From the NCBI RefSeq assembly GCF_028618435.1, contig NZ_JAQISW010000002.1, positions 124,001 through 188,000 on the forward strand: a stretch of 64,000 nucleotides of DNA, written 5' to 3'. Position numbers and translations under genes: made by a program. Source of the stretch: Bartonella sp. MM73XJBT.G (GTDB lineage Bacteria; Pseudomonadota; Alphaproteobacteria; Rhizobiales; Rhizobiaceae). Shown here piece after piece: positions 8,180-16,751 of the stretch. The notes under the pieces are model-generated. The model made no database searches. It was not told where the DNA came from and worked only from the letters and a program-made list of their open reading frames with translations. Within the stretch, counting starts at the first letter, position 1. The number at the start of each line of letters is the position of its first letter.

Positions 8180-8242
8180 TATTGTATATATTCCATAAAC
8201 CACGCACAAACAATTACCAAGAGGTGTTAGGGAGGAGAAATT

Positions 8243-8616
8243 ATGGAAAATCCAATTCTTATAAATTCTGATGAAATTTTATTAGTTACCTACGATGATG
8301 ATCAAAACATTGCAGAGTCTGGACCACTTGATGAAAGCCAAATTCTAAGCATTGTTGATGAGGGAGATGATGCAATCCAAATCTTTCGTATAAATCCTTC
8401 TGAGAATAGTTGTGAAGACATTTCTGAAGATATCGCGGAATTTTATCTTAGAGAAAGTGAAGAACAGTGTTTCAACGAAAACATATCTCACGACTTTATT
8501 TTACACAGCACAGCATACGGTTTTTTTTAGACGATATAAAACAGCGTGAATATGACGATGCAATGTACGGTTCTTACGAACAACAACACCGTTTGCGTAC
8601 TTGTGATGTGCTTTAA
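8243..8616 (+). pseudogene. Uncharacterised acidic prophage protein, frameshifted in a T8 run
   Basis: The ATG at 8243 follows GGGAGGAG. The first frame gives 95 acidic residues and stops right at a T8 run (8521-8528). Reading one frame over after the run continues LDDIKQREYDDAMYGSYEQQ and ends at 8616, so a T9 ancestor would encode about 124 residues. I recognise no domain; it is rich in Asp and Glu. It sits downstream of the operator-like repeats and before the antirepressor gene, so it belongs to the early control region. Confidence 0.5.
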
Positions 8617-8681
8617 ATTCTGAAGGGCGCATTTAAAAGCGCCCCTTTCATTCATCAAGTCCCGTCAATATGAGGTTCGTA

Positions 8682-9431
8682 ATGGAAAAGCCTATTGCTA
8701 TCCAACAAAATACAATCAAACACGAAACCGTTCAAACGGTCAACGCACGTGAATTGCATGCATTTTTGGAAGTTAATTCCAATTTTAGAGATTGGATTAA
8801 AAATCGTATTAAAGAATATAATTTCCAAGAAAATCAAGATTTTATAATTTTCGCTAAAATTTTAGCGAAATCCTTAAGAGGGCGTCCAAGCATGGAATAC
8901 CACCTTACCTTAGACATGGCAAAAAAACTTTCCATGTTAGAGCGTAACGAAAAAGGTAAAGAAGCCCGTCAATATTTCATTGAATGCGAGCGGCGTGTAA
9001 AACAATTCCCTCAATTAAATCTTGCAAACGCTCTAGAAAATCCTCTCTTTGTGAAAAAACTGCTTTTAGAAAGCGTCACACAATTAGAGACCTTAAAAAG
9101 TGAAGTGGTACCCTTAAACCAAAAGCAGCTGCACTTGAAAGTTTACAGCGCCATGATGGGCTCTTTGGTCTTACAGAAGCCGCGAAAATACTCGAGATGC
9201 AACCAAAACAGTTCATTCAATTTTTACAGAAAAAAGGTTGGGTTTACCGGCGTGCAGCAGGTGGAAATTTACTTCCTTATCAAGACAAAATCCAAAAGCA
9301 ACTGATGGACTGTCCAACCATCACACTTCCAAACCGCCAGTGGAATAGAAAAAGTCATTCCTTGCGCAAAAATCACAGCAAAAGGAATTGGTGTGCTGTC
9401 TCAAGAGCTTAAAAGACAAAGCATGCATTAA
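8682..9431 (+). pseudogene. Phage antirepressor (AntA/AntB plus KilA C-terminal type), two frameshifts
   Basis: Antirepressors counter the phage repressor. The first frame carries an AntA/AntB-type N-terminal domain (VNARELHAFLEVNSNFRDWI, then RRVKQF at about residue 110). After a frameshift near 9115 the sequence continues in another frame as PKAAALESLQRHDGLFGLTE, then AAKILEMQPKQFIQFLQKKG, a KilA C-terminal/ANT domain. A second indel after QLMD near 9311 restores TASGIEKVIPCAKITAKGIG and the end at 9431. I prefer the start at 8682 because GAGG lies upstream; 8670 is the longer option. Rejoined, the protein would be about 250 residues. Confidence 0.7.
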
Positions 9432-9443
9432 GAGGAGGTTATC

Positions 9444-9695
9444 ATGATAAAAAAGAAATACGAATTTACTGATGAGACAACTTGGATATACGGAAATAAG
9501 TTAACTTATCGTATCCGTGCATTGAGAGATTTTGCTTATATCAAAGCTGGTACCTTAGGTGATTTTATTGAAAAGGAAAGAAACTTATCACATGATGGCA
9601 ATTGCTGAATATATGATAATAATGCTGCTGTTTATGATGATGCTGTAGTTTATGACAATGCAGAGTTTTTTGGGAATGCTAAGATTTTTGGTGAT
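9444..9695 (+). pseudogene. Beta-helix repeat protein with in-frame TGA, truncated by fusion to integrase
   Basis: An excellent AGAGGAGG site precedes the ATG at 9444. The frame gives 54 residues and meets TGA at 9606-9608, then continues open with short repeats (IYDNNAAVYDDAVVYDNAEF) of about six residues, typical of left-handed beta-helix folds. A tryptophan is expected at the TGA, as in the earlier TWIYGN unit, so TGG-to-TGA is the likely lesion. The repeats end near 9695, where the same frame runs into integrase sequence, marking a deletion junction. The function is unknown. Confidence 0.5.
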
Positions 9696-10411
9696 CACTC
9701 ATATAAAAGTATAGAAAAACAACATATTCTTGATGCTGTAGACAGAAGGCGTGATACTCCCGCAGCAGCAAGACACTTTTTAACTTCTCTAAACGGTCTT
9801 TTTAATTGGGCGGTTAATAATGCCCTTTTAAATAGAAATCCTGCCTTTAATATAAAAGCACCAAAATCTTTGAACAGAGAGGGATTACTGCCATGGCTAG
9901 AAGAGGACATAGACAGATATTATCACCATTGCTCCCATGGTACACATGAACGTGTATGGATTGACGTCCTTTTGTATACCGGCTTGCGTCGTGGTGATAC
10001 AGTTCGTATCGGCTGGAAAGATGTCAAAGATAATATCATCCATCTTAAAACAGAAAAGAGCCAATTTAAAACAGACGTTTTTTTACCAATTTTACCTGAA
10101 TTAGCAGAAATTCTTAAAATTGGTCCTATTGGTAATGAAACATTCATCTGCGGAAAAAATGGAAATAAACTCGTAAAAGAAAGTTTTGGCAATCTATTTC
10201 GTAAGGCGTATAATGCGGCGGGTATTAAAAAATCAGCGCATGGATTGCGAAAATTAGCGGCCACCCGCGCAGCTAATACCGATGCTACGGTTTCACAAAT
10301 GAAAGCGCTTTTTTTGGCTGGACAGAAGATAAAATGGCATCCCTTTATACCAAAACAGCCGATAGTAAACGCCTTGCAATAGAAGCAATTAAAAAACTTC
10401 AAAAAAACTAA
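9696..10411 (+). pseudogene. Tyrosine-type phage integrase, N-terminus missing and C-terminus frameshifted
   Basis: A site-specific recombinase that would integrate or excise the prophage. The start of the core-binding domain is lost; the remaining part begins SIEKQHILDAVDRRRDTPAA and includes FNWAVNNALLNRNPAF. The catalytic domain shows TGLRRGD (first Arg) and HGLRKLAATR (His, Arg). A seven-T run at 10309-10315 shifts the frame; one frame over restores GWTEDKMASLYTKTADSKR with the nucleophilic Tyr, ending at 10411. The only start codon in the open frame is a TTG at 9870, mid-domain. The gene should be inactive, so the island cannot excise itself through it. Confidence 0.8.
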
Positions 10412-10465
10412 GGCAATGGATAGCAACTACAAATAAAGCAAAGCATTAGAAAATTATGAATAAAA

Positions 10466-10765
10466 TCAAATAGTTGTTTGATTATCATCAGAAACTAGAG
10501 GAGAAATAGGTGGTTGTGCTTGTTGCATTGTTTGCCATAAATTATAGTTTGTTTGCATATCTAACCAAAATTTTGCTTTACTAAAACCAGCCAACTCTAA
10601 TTTAACTGCAAGCTCGGTACTCATAGAAGCATGTCCGTTAATCACTCTTGAGAGAGAAGCTCTTGTCATATGGAGGTGATCAGCTAATTTTTGTATTGAT
10701 AGCCCCATTTCTTCCAAAAAAGCTACTTTTAGAACTTCGCCTGGATGTGCAGGATTATGCATCAT
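10466..10765 (-). CDS. higA: HigA-type antitoxin
   Basis: A 99-residue XRE-family antitoxin of the HigBA type. It binds the HigB toxin and represses its own operon. The start NPAHPGEVLKVAFLEEMGLS and the HTH (IQKLADHLHMTRASLSRVIN) are the family hallmarks, and the frame is intact. It follows the toxin gene by 18 bp with an AAAGGAG ribosome site, in the toxin-first order typical of hig loci. Because the toxin is frameshifted, the antitoxin is effectively an orphan regulator. Confidence 0.85.
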   Translation of the reverse strand: MMHNPAHPGEVLKVAFLEEMGLSIQKLADHLHMTRASLSRVINGHASMSTELAVKLELAGFSKAKFWLDMQTNYNLWQTMQQAQPPISPLVSDDNQTTI

Positions 10766-10783
10766 TTGTTTTTGCTCCTTTCA

Positions 10784-11064
10784 TCAATGGTAGTCTTGAT
10801 AATCAACAAGCTCCACATCTGTTCCTATAAAGCGAAAAGTAACACGCCAATTTCCATTCACCCATATGGAATAGTATTCTGTAAGTTCACCTTTAAGAGG
10901 ATGCATTTTAAAGGCAGGTGCTTTCAACATTTCAGGCGTCGTAGCACTTGTTAAAGCTGTCAAGATAACGCGTAATTTTCTACGTGATCTGGTCGAATCG
11001 CTTTTGTGGAACCTGTTGTATAAAATAATTTTAAGCCCTTATGTTTGAAACTCACAATTGCCAT
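10784..11064 (-). pseudogene. higB: HigB-type toxin, frameshifted
   Basis: HigB toxins are RelE-fold ribosome-dependent mRNA nucleases. From ATG 11064, after GGGGCGG, the frame reads MAIVSFKHKGLKLFYTTGST and then KAIRPDH, exactly the family N-terminus, but ends at a TGA after about 35 residues. From 10984 the next frame continues RKLRVILTALTSATTPEM and on to NGNWRVTFRF and VELVDYQDYH at the end. The joint at 10980-10985 lacks about four bases compared with the usual DHARKLR. All other family motifs are conserved, so the break looks recent. Confidence 0.8.
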
Positions 11065-11075
11065 TACCGCCCCTT

Positions 11076-11098
11076 ATCGTATATCATAACTATACGAT
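11076..11098. promoter_or_regulatory. Palindromic operator candidate of higBA
   Basis: ATCGTATA at 11076-11083 and TATACGAT at 11091-11098 form a perfect 8-bp inverted repeat with a 7-bp spacer. The pair lies 12 bases upstream of the higB start, where HigA-type antitoxins bind to repress their operon. Confidence 0.6.
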
Positions 11099-11203
11099 TA
11101 ATAAAAAATAAGAGTCAAGCAGCCTGCTAGTAAATCCAGTTATCTAGATAAAATGATTGAGAATAAACTATAAAAGGTTTGGGATAGACAGAAAAACAAG
11201 CTA

Positions 11204-11257
11204 ATAAAATCAATAACCATAAAATTCCCTAACCTTTATATAACTTATTGATTTTAT
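11204..11257. repeat. Perfect 13-bp inverted repeat
   Basis: ATAAAATCAATAA at 11204-11216 is exactly repeated in reverse complement at 11245-11257, with 28 bases between. It sits between the hig locus and the integrase remnant. It has no T run after it, so a terminator is unlikely. It could be an arm-type binding site, a small mobile-element edge, or chance in AT-rich DNA. Confidence 0.5.
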
Positions 11258-11275
11258 ATAAACACAGCATCCTCC

Positions 11276-11417
11276 CCATCACAGCTTAAAGTACTTTTAG
11301 GCTGGATAGAAAACAGCATGGCATCATTTTATACACAAAATTTTATACACAAACAACCAATAAAAAACGGCAATAGCATTAATAAAAAACATGAAAAGAC
11401 TCAGGGGGGAGACATAA
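11276..11417 (+). pseudogene. Second integrase C-terminal remnant
   Basis: Only the last 45 or so codons survive: SQLKVLLGWIENSMASFYTQ aligns by eye with SQMKALFGWTEDKMASLYTK of the integrase at 9696-10411, including the catalytic Tyr. A 14-bp tandem duplication follows; removing it gives TTNKKR, matching TADSKR. One frame over comes AIALIKNMKRLRGET and a stop at 11417. The divergence between the two copies points to a different integrase, and so to an older integration event next to tRNA-Arg. Confidence 0.6.
11326..11353. repeat. 14-bp tandem duplication
   Basis: ATTTTATACACAAA occurs twice back to back (11326-11339 and 11340-11353), inside the integrase remnant just after the catalytic Tyr codon. 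The +14 shift breaks the frame, consistent with replication slippage in a gene no longer under selection. Confidence 0.8.
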
Positions 11418-11479
11418 AATAAATTAATAGAATGAAAGGAAAACTCTTGAATACTTCTATCTATTAATTTTCTTAAATA

Positions 11480-11556
<77 letters not shown>

Positions 11557-11602
11557 AAACACCCAACTGATTATTTTCCCAATCTAAAATAGCATCTCTA
11601 AC

Positions 11603-11908
11603 TTAATGTGTCCAAGATTGCTGCCGATTACTGCGAAAATTATCAGAATAAGAAACGGCACGCCGAATCGACATATGTGTTTTTTCTACACGATAAGGGA
11701 TAGCATTCTTGCGTGCAAAAGCAATGGCTTCTTCCTTTCTATTAAATTGGATTCTTACCTGACTATTCATATCAGATGTCGCTGTGTAACCCATAAGAGG
11801 CTCTAGCATTTTTGCTTTTATCGGCTCATACTGTAGAATCCAAAAGCCTGTATTCCCCTTACCTGACTGCATAGCTGTTTTAGCAGGACTATAAATACGT
11901 GCGACCAT
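11603..11908 (-). CDS. NDUFS4-like accessory subunit of complex I (ETC complex I subunit conserved region)
   Basis: A 101-residue homologue of the 18-kDa mitochondrial accessory subunit, found in alphaproteobacteria and expected to bind the peripheral arm of complex I. The family pattern starts at ARIYSPAKTAMQSGKG and continues with FNRKEEAIAFARKNAIPYRV. I place the start at the ATG at 11908 with GGGAAGAGG immediately upstream; the longer frame would begin at a TTG (11932) without such a site. It lies between tRNA-Arg and tRNA-Pro, away from the nuo operon at the other end of the island. Confidence 0.85.
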   Translation of the reverse strand: MVARIYSPAKTAMQSGKGNTGFWILQYEPIKAKMLEPLMGYTATSDMNSQVRIQFNRKEEAIAFARKNAIPYRVEKTHMSIRRAVSYSDNFRSNRQQSWTH

Positions 11909-11997
11909 GCCTCTTCCCTTCAGATTATACAATATTTTAATGATTGCTTTTCACCACACGTACCCAATTGGTTCATCCTCATACACCTCATCAAATA

Positions 11998-12074
11998 TGG
12001 TCGGAGCGATAGGATTCGAACCTACGACCCCCTGATCCCAAATCAGGTGCGCTACCAGACTGCGCTACGCTCCG
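11998..12074 (-). tRNA. tRNA-Pro (anticodon TGG)
   Basis: A 77-base cloverleaf with encoded CCA. Acceptor CGGAGCG pairs with CGCTCCG, anticodon stem CTGAT/ATCAG around loop TTGGGAT with anticodon TGG, T loop GTTCGAATC, discriminator A. Confidence 0.97.
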
Positions 12075-12731
12075 CTATCTAACATCTATTTGATGCACAT
12101 TTCCTAAAATTTTCACAATAGAAGTGCAAGAGAAAAAACGTACTTTTTTTCAATTTTGTTGCATTTCTTTACAAAGAAGAATGTTTTTAAATTTTTTTCT
12201 CCTCAATAACACATTTATTCGCAAAAATAGAATCCGTACAAAAATCTAACCGATGTAAAAAATAATGCACCTCTTATAAGGGTTTCATAATTTTATTCTG
12301 CTTTAAGGAAACTATCCACTGTATCAGAACACATTCTACAGATAGAGTTTAAAAAACGACTTAGATATTACAAAAAAATTTCCTAAAGAAAATATAATAT
12401 TTCCACTGTACTTACTATAAAATCCATCTCTATTAAGCATTTTTCTCCCTTTTCTATTCTTCCAAAGATGAAAAAACTCTCGCTTTTCCTATAATTCAAG
12501 TCCATAAACAATAAACATTTTTTCAAATGCAAAAATATATAGCTTGTAAAAGTGATGAAAAAAATACTCATCCAATAAAATCTCAAAGCCATTTCTTGCA
12601 CGCATGAAAAAGTAAAAATAATATCCTTTACTTTTAACAGATATTAAAAGCAGAAAACTTAAATGACGTGTCCTTCCTTATATTCAAACAATAATAAAAG
12701 GAAGAACATGTAAAGCCATGATAAGAAGTAT
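12075..12731. other. Intergenic region, no supported gene
   Basis: About 650 bp of AT-rich DNA between tRNA-Pro and hdaA. The one ORF inside (12383-12601, minus) is phenylalanine- and lysine-rich, lacks a ribosome site and looks like chance. I see no RNA gene, repeat or clear terminator. Confidence 0.6.
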
Positions 12732-13421
12732 TTACGTTTTTTTTCTATTCAAAACTTCGGCAATCACAGCACGCGTTATTTTTCTTTTTCTTTGTAACGC
12801 CAATTGATCAACAGAATCAATAACATGTTTCAATGAAAATAAAGAACGTTCACAACGGCTGATAAGATAATAAACTGTATCTGGATGTACAATAAGCTGT
12901 CTATCGGAAAAAAGCTTAAAGGCAACAGCTGTTAACAATGCATCATCAGGCTGATTAATTTCAACTAACATCACCGAATTAAGACGACTTTTTAGATCAT
13001 TTAACTTTAGATTCCAAGTAGAAGGGAGTGTTCGTGCCGTCATCAATAAAGTAGCTTGTCGCGCATCAACATTTGTTTGCTTAACACTGTTAATTAAATG
13101 AAAAAGTTCTGTTTCACTAATTTCACCAGAATCAATATCCTCTATTAAAAATGATCTACCTAAAGAAGCCATAGCAACAGCTTGATCAATTTTATTATGC
13201 TGAATCCTAAATGCATTTGCTTTTTGCAGCCATATACTCGAAAAGTGCGTTTTTCCAGCTCCTTCTTTTCCAACCAAAACGGCAATAGGTAAGCGCCAAT
13301 TGGGCCAATGATCAATAAGCTGAAAAGCCATACGATTGCTATCCGTCACGACTAAATCATCAAATTGAAAAATCGGTTCATAAGGAAAATTTAAAGATAA
13401 TTGCGTTTCTCGCCCATTCAT
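12732..13421 (-). CDS. hdaA: DnaA-inactivating AAA+ protein HdaA
   Basis: A 229-residue Hda-family protein. With the DNA-loaded sliding clamp it promotes ATP hydrolysis by DnaA and so prevents re-initiation of replication. The N-terminal QLSLNF at residues 7-12 fits the clamp-binding motif. GKEGAGKT at 51-58 is the Walker A loop, with FLIEDID near 91-97 as the Walker B-like strand, and the arginine-finger helix region follows. The start overlaps the stop of the permease gene by four bases (ATGA), so the two are translationally coupled. Confidence 0.9.
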   Translation of the reverse strand: MNGRETQLSLNFPYEPIFQFDDLVVTDSNRMAFQLIDHWPNWRLPIAVLVGKEGAGKTHFSSIWLQKANAFRIQHNKIDQAVAMASLGRSFLIEDIDSGEISETELFHLINSVKQTNVDARQATLLMTARTLPSTWNLKLNDLKSRLNSVMLVEINQPDDALLTAVAFKLFSDRQLIVHPDTVYYLISRCERSLFSLKHVIDSVDQLALQRKRKITRAVIAEVLNRKKT

Positions 13422-14629
13422 TTTAGCGGCTCCGACTTTCCACTTCGCGAATACATCTGAGAACTAAGATAAGTATGTAGGGCAAAACGAACTAAAACAC
13501 CCACAGCCGCCGCTGCAGGAACAGCAACAAGCATACCAGTAAAACCAAAGAGTGAAGAAAAAGCAAAAAGCGAAAACATCAACCACACGGGATGTAATCC
13601 CACTGATGAACCAACAAGTTTTGGTTGAAGAATATAACCTTCAATAAACTGACCAATTAAAAAAAGTACCATCACAATAATGATTCCCCCCCAATTATTG
13701 GGATAAAACTGGACCCATGCAATCCCAACAGAAAGGAGAAAACCACTCATTGTTCCGATATAAGGAATAAAGCTAATAAGGCCAATAAACATACCAACCA
13801 AAAGACCAAAATTGAGCCCTGCAATCGTTAAACCAATAGCATAATAGCCCCCCAATATGAGGCAAACGGTTCCTTGTCCACGAACAAAGCCTGCTATAGC
13901 TCTGTCCATTTCATGAAAAATACTTCGAACGGTTTCAAGATGATCACGTGGTATTAACGAATCAATTGCTGTCACCATACGTGGCCAATCTAATAACATA
14001 TAAAATGTTACCACAGGTGCCACAACAAATAGACTAACGATATTAACGATAGACTTTCCTGATTTCAAAAGTGAATTCAAAAGAGATGTAATAAAATCAG
14101 AACCTTCTCCTAAAAGCCCTTTAATATTACTCCGTAATTCATTTGGATCACTTCCAAAATAGTGCCTTATCCAATCAAAATCATGTTCAACAAAAAAGGT
14201 TTGAATACGATTAATATAAACAGGTAAGCCATCACTCACAAATTGCTGTATTTGCGAACTAATAATAGGAATCAGAATAACTAAAGCAGCAACAAAGATA
14301 ATAACAATAAATAAGGTAATGAGGACAGTACCAAAAACACGACGAATACCAAACTTTTCAAGCAATTGAACAATGGGATTAAGAAAATAAGCCAACACAA
14401 TTCCTGCTACAAAAGGAAGCAAAATTGATCCAAAAACGAACATAAAAAGAATAAAAAAAATCAGCGCTCCCAGCCAAAAAAAGATTTGTCTTTTCATATT
14501 ATTCGGCAAAGGTAATTGCGTATATGCAGGCACATAAGTCTTATAACGGTTACGGGATGTGTTCTCACTCCCTTTCTTTTTCATAAGTTCCCACGAAGAC
14601 TGTCCATGATTATCTGATATCTTGCTCAT
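13418..14629 (-). CDS. AI-2E (PerM/YdiK-type) family transporter
   Basis: A 403-residue inner-membrane protein of the AI-2E transporter family. Hydrophobic segments lie near residues 48-85, 100-125, 190-212 and in a C-terminal block from about 250 to 385, with the family's central soluble insert between them. The substrate cannot be told from sequence; members transport varied solutes or ions. The N-terminal 45 residues are basic and probably cytoplasmic. The 4-bp overlap with hdaA makes this a two-gene operon, an arrangement also known in other Rhizobiales. It is divergent from purM. Confidence 0.85.
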   Translation of the reverse strand: MSKISDNHGQSSWELMKKKGSENTSRNRYKTYVPAYTQLPLPNNMKRQIFFWLGALIFFILFMFVFGSILLPFVAGIVLAYFLNPIVQLLEKFGIRRVFGTVLITLFIVIIFVAALVILIPIISSQIQQFVSDGLPVYINRIQTFFVEHDFDWIRHYFGSDPNELRSNIKGLLGEGSDFITSLLNSLLKSGKSIVNIVSLFVVAPVVTFYMLLDWPRMVTAIDSLIPRDHLETVRSIFHEMDRAIAGFVRGQGTVCLILGGYYAIGLTIAGLNFGLLVGMFIGLISFIPYIGTMSGFLLSVGIAWVQFYPNNWGGIIIVMVLFLIGQFIEGYILQPKLVGSSVGLHPVWLMFSLFAFSSLFGFTGMLVAVPAAAAVGVLVRFALHTYLSSQMYSRSGKSEPLK

Positions 14630-14788
14630 AAAATATCCTAAAAAAAATTCTTCACAAAAATTATAAACATCTTCAAAATAAGGTACAAGTAAAGTTGCTT
14701 ATTTTCTTTCCAATATCTCTTGCAGAGAAAATTCTATCATGGCATTGAATAATATTAAAACCTGATTTTCCACTAAAGGAAGGCTCCA

Positions 14789-15868
14789 ATGAGCAATCAA
14801 GATCTTACAAATAATAATCTTACCTACGCAAAAGCCGGTGTAAACATCGATATGGGTAATGCTATGGTAGAAAAAATTAAACCCTTTATACGTGCGACAA
14901 AACGAGCCGGAGCAGATGCAGAAATTGGTGGTTTTGGTGGCCTTTTTGATTTAAAAGCAGCCGGGTTTGCAGATCCTATCTTAGTCGCAGCCAATGATGG
15001 AGTGGGAACAAAACTAAAAATTGCCATTGAAGGTGGACACCATAATACTGTTGGTATTGATCTGGTCGCTATGTGTGTCAATGATTTACTTGTACAAGGG
15101 GCGGAACCTCTTTTTTTTCTGGATTATTTTGCAACTGGAAAACTTGATCCTGAACAAGGTGCGGCAATTGTTTCTGGCATTGCAGAAGGATGTAAACAAG
15201 CCGGTGCTGCTCTTATTGGGGGAGAAACCGCAGAAATGCCAGGCATGTATGCAGAAGGTGATTATGATCTAGCAGGTTTTGCTGTAGGCGCATGTGAACG
15301 CAGCATGCTGCTCCCTTCAAAAGACTTGACAGAAGGCGATATTATCCTAGGTCTAAGCGCCTCTGGAATTCATTCCAACGGCTTTTCACTTGTTCGACGA
15401 ATCATTCAACAAAGTCATCTCAAATGGAATGACCCTGCCCCTTTTGCCCCCCAAAACAGCCTTGGTACAGCACTCCTGACACCAACACGCATTTACGTGA
15501 AATCGCTTCTTCCCATCATGCGAGAATACAAAGGAATTAAAGCTCTAGCGCATATTACGGGTGGAGGCTTTCCTGAAAATATTCCACGTGTCATTCCCTC
15601 TTCTCTTTGCGCTGAAATTAATCTTTCTAATATCAATGTTCCCTCCGTATTTTCATGGATTGCCAAACAAGGTAAAATAGAAGAAACAGAAATGTTACGA
15701 ACATTCAATTGTGGTATTGGCATGATCATTATTGTAGCACAGCATACCGTTGAAACAATTACGCAAGCTCTTGAAAAAAATGGAGAGACTGTGACACCTC
15801 TTGGCACTTTAACAAAACGCGAAGATCAAAATAAGGGAATACTTTATAAAGGGGTACTGCATTTATGA
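14789..15868 (+). CDS. purM: Phosphoribosylformylglycinamidine cyclo-ligase (AIR synthetase)
   Basis: Closes the imidazole ring: FGAM plus ATP gives AIR, the fifth step of purine synthesis. The 359-residue protein has the N-terminal [20 protein letters not shown] start, the [14 protein letters not shown] segment, [20 protein letters not shown], and [10 protein letters not shown] in the C-terminal half. AAGGAAGG precedes the ATG. Its stop overlaps the purN start (ATGA), so purMN is a coupled pair. It is divergent from the permease-hdaA operon across about 160 bp. Confidence 0.97.
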   Translation: MSNQDLTNNNLTYAKAGVNIDMGNAMVEKIKPFIRATKRAGADAEIGGFGGLFDLKAAGFADPILVAANDGVGTKLKIAIEGGHHNTVGIDLVAMCVNDLLVQGAEPLFFLDYFATGKLDPEQGAAIVSGIAEGCKQAGAALIGGETAEMPGMYAEGDYDLAGFAVGACERSMLLPSKDLTEGDIILGLSASGIHSNGFSLVRRIIQQSHLKWNDPAPFAPQNSLGTALLTPTRIYVKSLLPIMREYKGIKALAHITGGGFPENIPRVIPSSLCAEINLSNINVPSVFSWIAKQGKIEETEMLRTFNCGIGMIIIVAQHTVETITQALEKNGETVTPLGTLTKREDQNKGILYKGVLHL

Positions 15869-16476
15869 AAAAACAAATCGTCGTTTTCATATCTGGTAAT
15901 GGGTCCAATATGGTCGCCCTTGCCCAAGCAAGCCAACAAAAGGGATATCCTGCTGAAATCGTCGCAGTTATTTGCGATAATCCACGCGCAAATGGTATTG
16001 AAAAAGCACAAAATCATAACTTACCTATTCATATTATTGATCGTAAAATCTACAACACAAAAGAAGAGCATGAAGAAGGTATTTTCACGATTTTAGATCA
16101 ATATAAACCGGATTTTCTCTGCTTTGCGGGGTATATGCGCCTTATCTCATCGCGTTTTGTAAAACTTTATGAGGGACGAATTTTAAATATTCATCCTTCT
16201 CTTTTACCTTCATTTAAAGGCTTAAACACACATGAAAGAGTTTTACAAGCAGGCGTAAAAATTACAGGTTGCACTATTCATCTTGTTACAGAAGACATGG
16301 ATGCTGGAAAAATCCTTGCCCAAGCAGCTGTTCCGGTCTATCCTGATGATACCTCTGAGTGCTTAGCGCAAAGAGTTCTTAAAGCAGAGCATAAACTCTA
16401 TCCAGAAGCCTTAAAAGCATTTATTGAAGGAAAGAGTGGTATAGCTGATACGCAACAACAACTCTTATCCTTTTAA
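15865..16476 (+). CDS. purN: Phosphoribosylglycinamide formyltransferase
   Basis: Transfers a formyl group from 10-formyl-tetrahydrofolate to GAR, the third step of purine synthesis. The 203-residue protein has the nucleotide-binding start FISGNGSNM. The catalytic set is visible as N108 and H110 in LNIHPSLLP and D146 in DMDAGKI. It overlaps purM by four bases. It is followed by about 275 bp before the convergent cckA gene. There the only structure I see is the palindrome AAACTTTAAAGTTT near 16543-16556, too AT-rich to call a terminator. Confidence 0.97.
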   Translation: MKKQIVVFISGNGSNMVALAQASQQKGYPAEIVAVICDNPRANGIEKAQNHNLPIHIIDRKIYNTKEEHEEGIFTILDQYKPDFLCFAGYMRLISSRFVKLYEGRILNIHPSLLPSFKGLNTHERVLQAGVKITGCTIHLVTEDMDAGKILAQAAVPVYPDDTSECLAQRVLKAEHKLYPEALKAFIEGKSGIADTQQQLLSF

Positions 16477-16751
16477 GGATATTAGCGATCTATAACATTT
16501 TTTAACGTTGTAAATAGAGTTTATCTTTAGATCTATAATAAAAAACTTTAAAGTTTACCAGGTGAAGTCTATTTCTTCATAAATTCTTGCGTAGAATGTG
16601 CAATCTTCTTTGAGTTTTATTTAAATTTCCAAATCGTTCTTCTTGATTTCGTTTTCTGGACATTACCATGCGCTCTCTATTGATCAAAATACTCTCTATT
16701 TTTCTTAAAAAATCTTAAAACATCAATTTTTTTATTGCATCTATTTTTGTG

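Noticed and set aside
5029-10316. Programmed ribosomal frameshifting as the explanation of the split genes
   Set aside because: The breaks affect unrelated genes in different ways, lack slippery heptamer-plus-structure signals I can see, and coexist with a nonsense codon, deletions and a duplication.
12383-12601. 72-residue minus-strand ORF in the tRNA-Pro/hdaA gap
   Set aside because: Phe/Lys-rich composition typical of random AT-rich DNA, no ribosome site and no recognisable motif.
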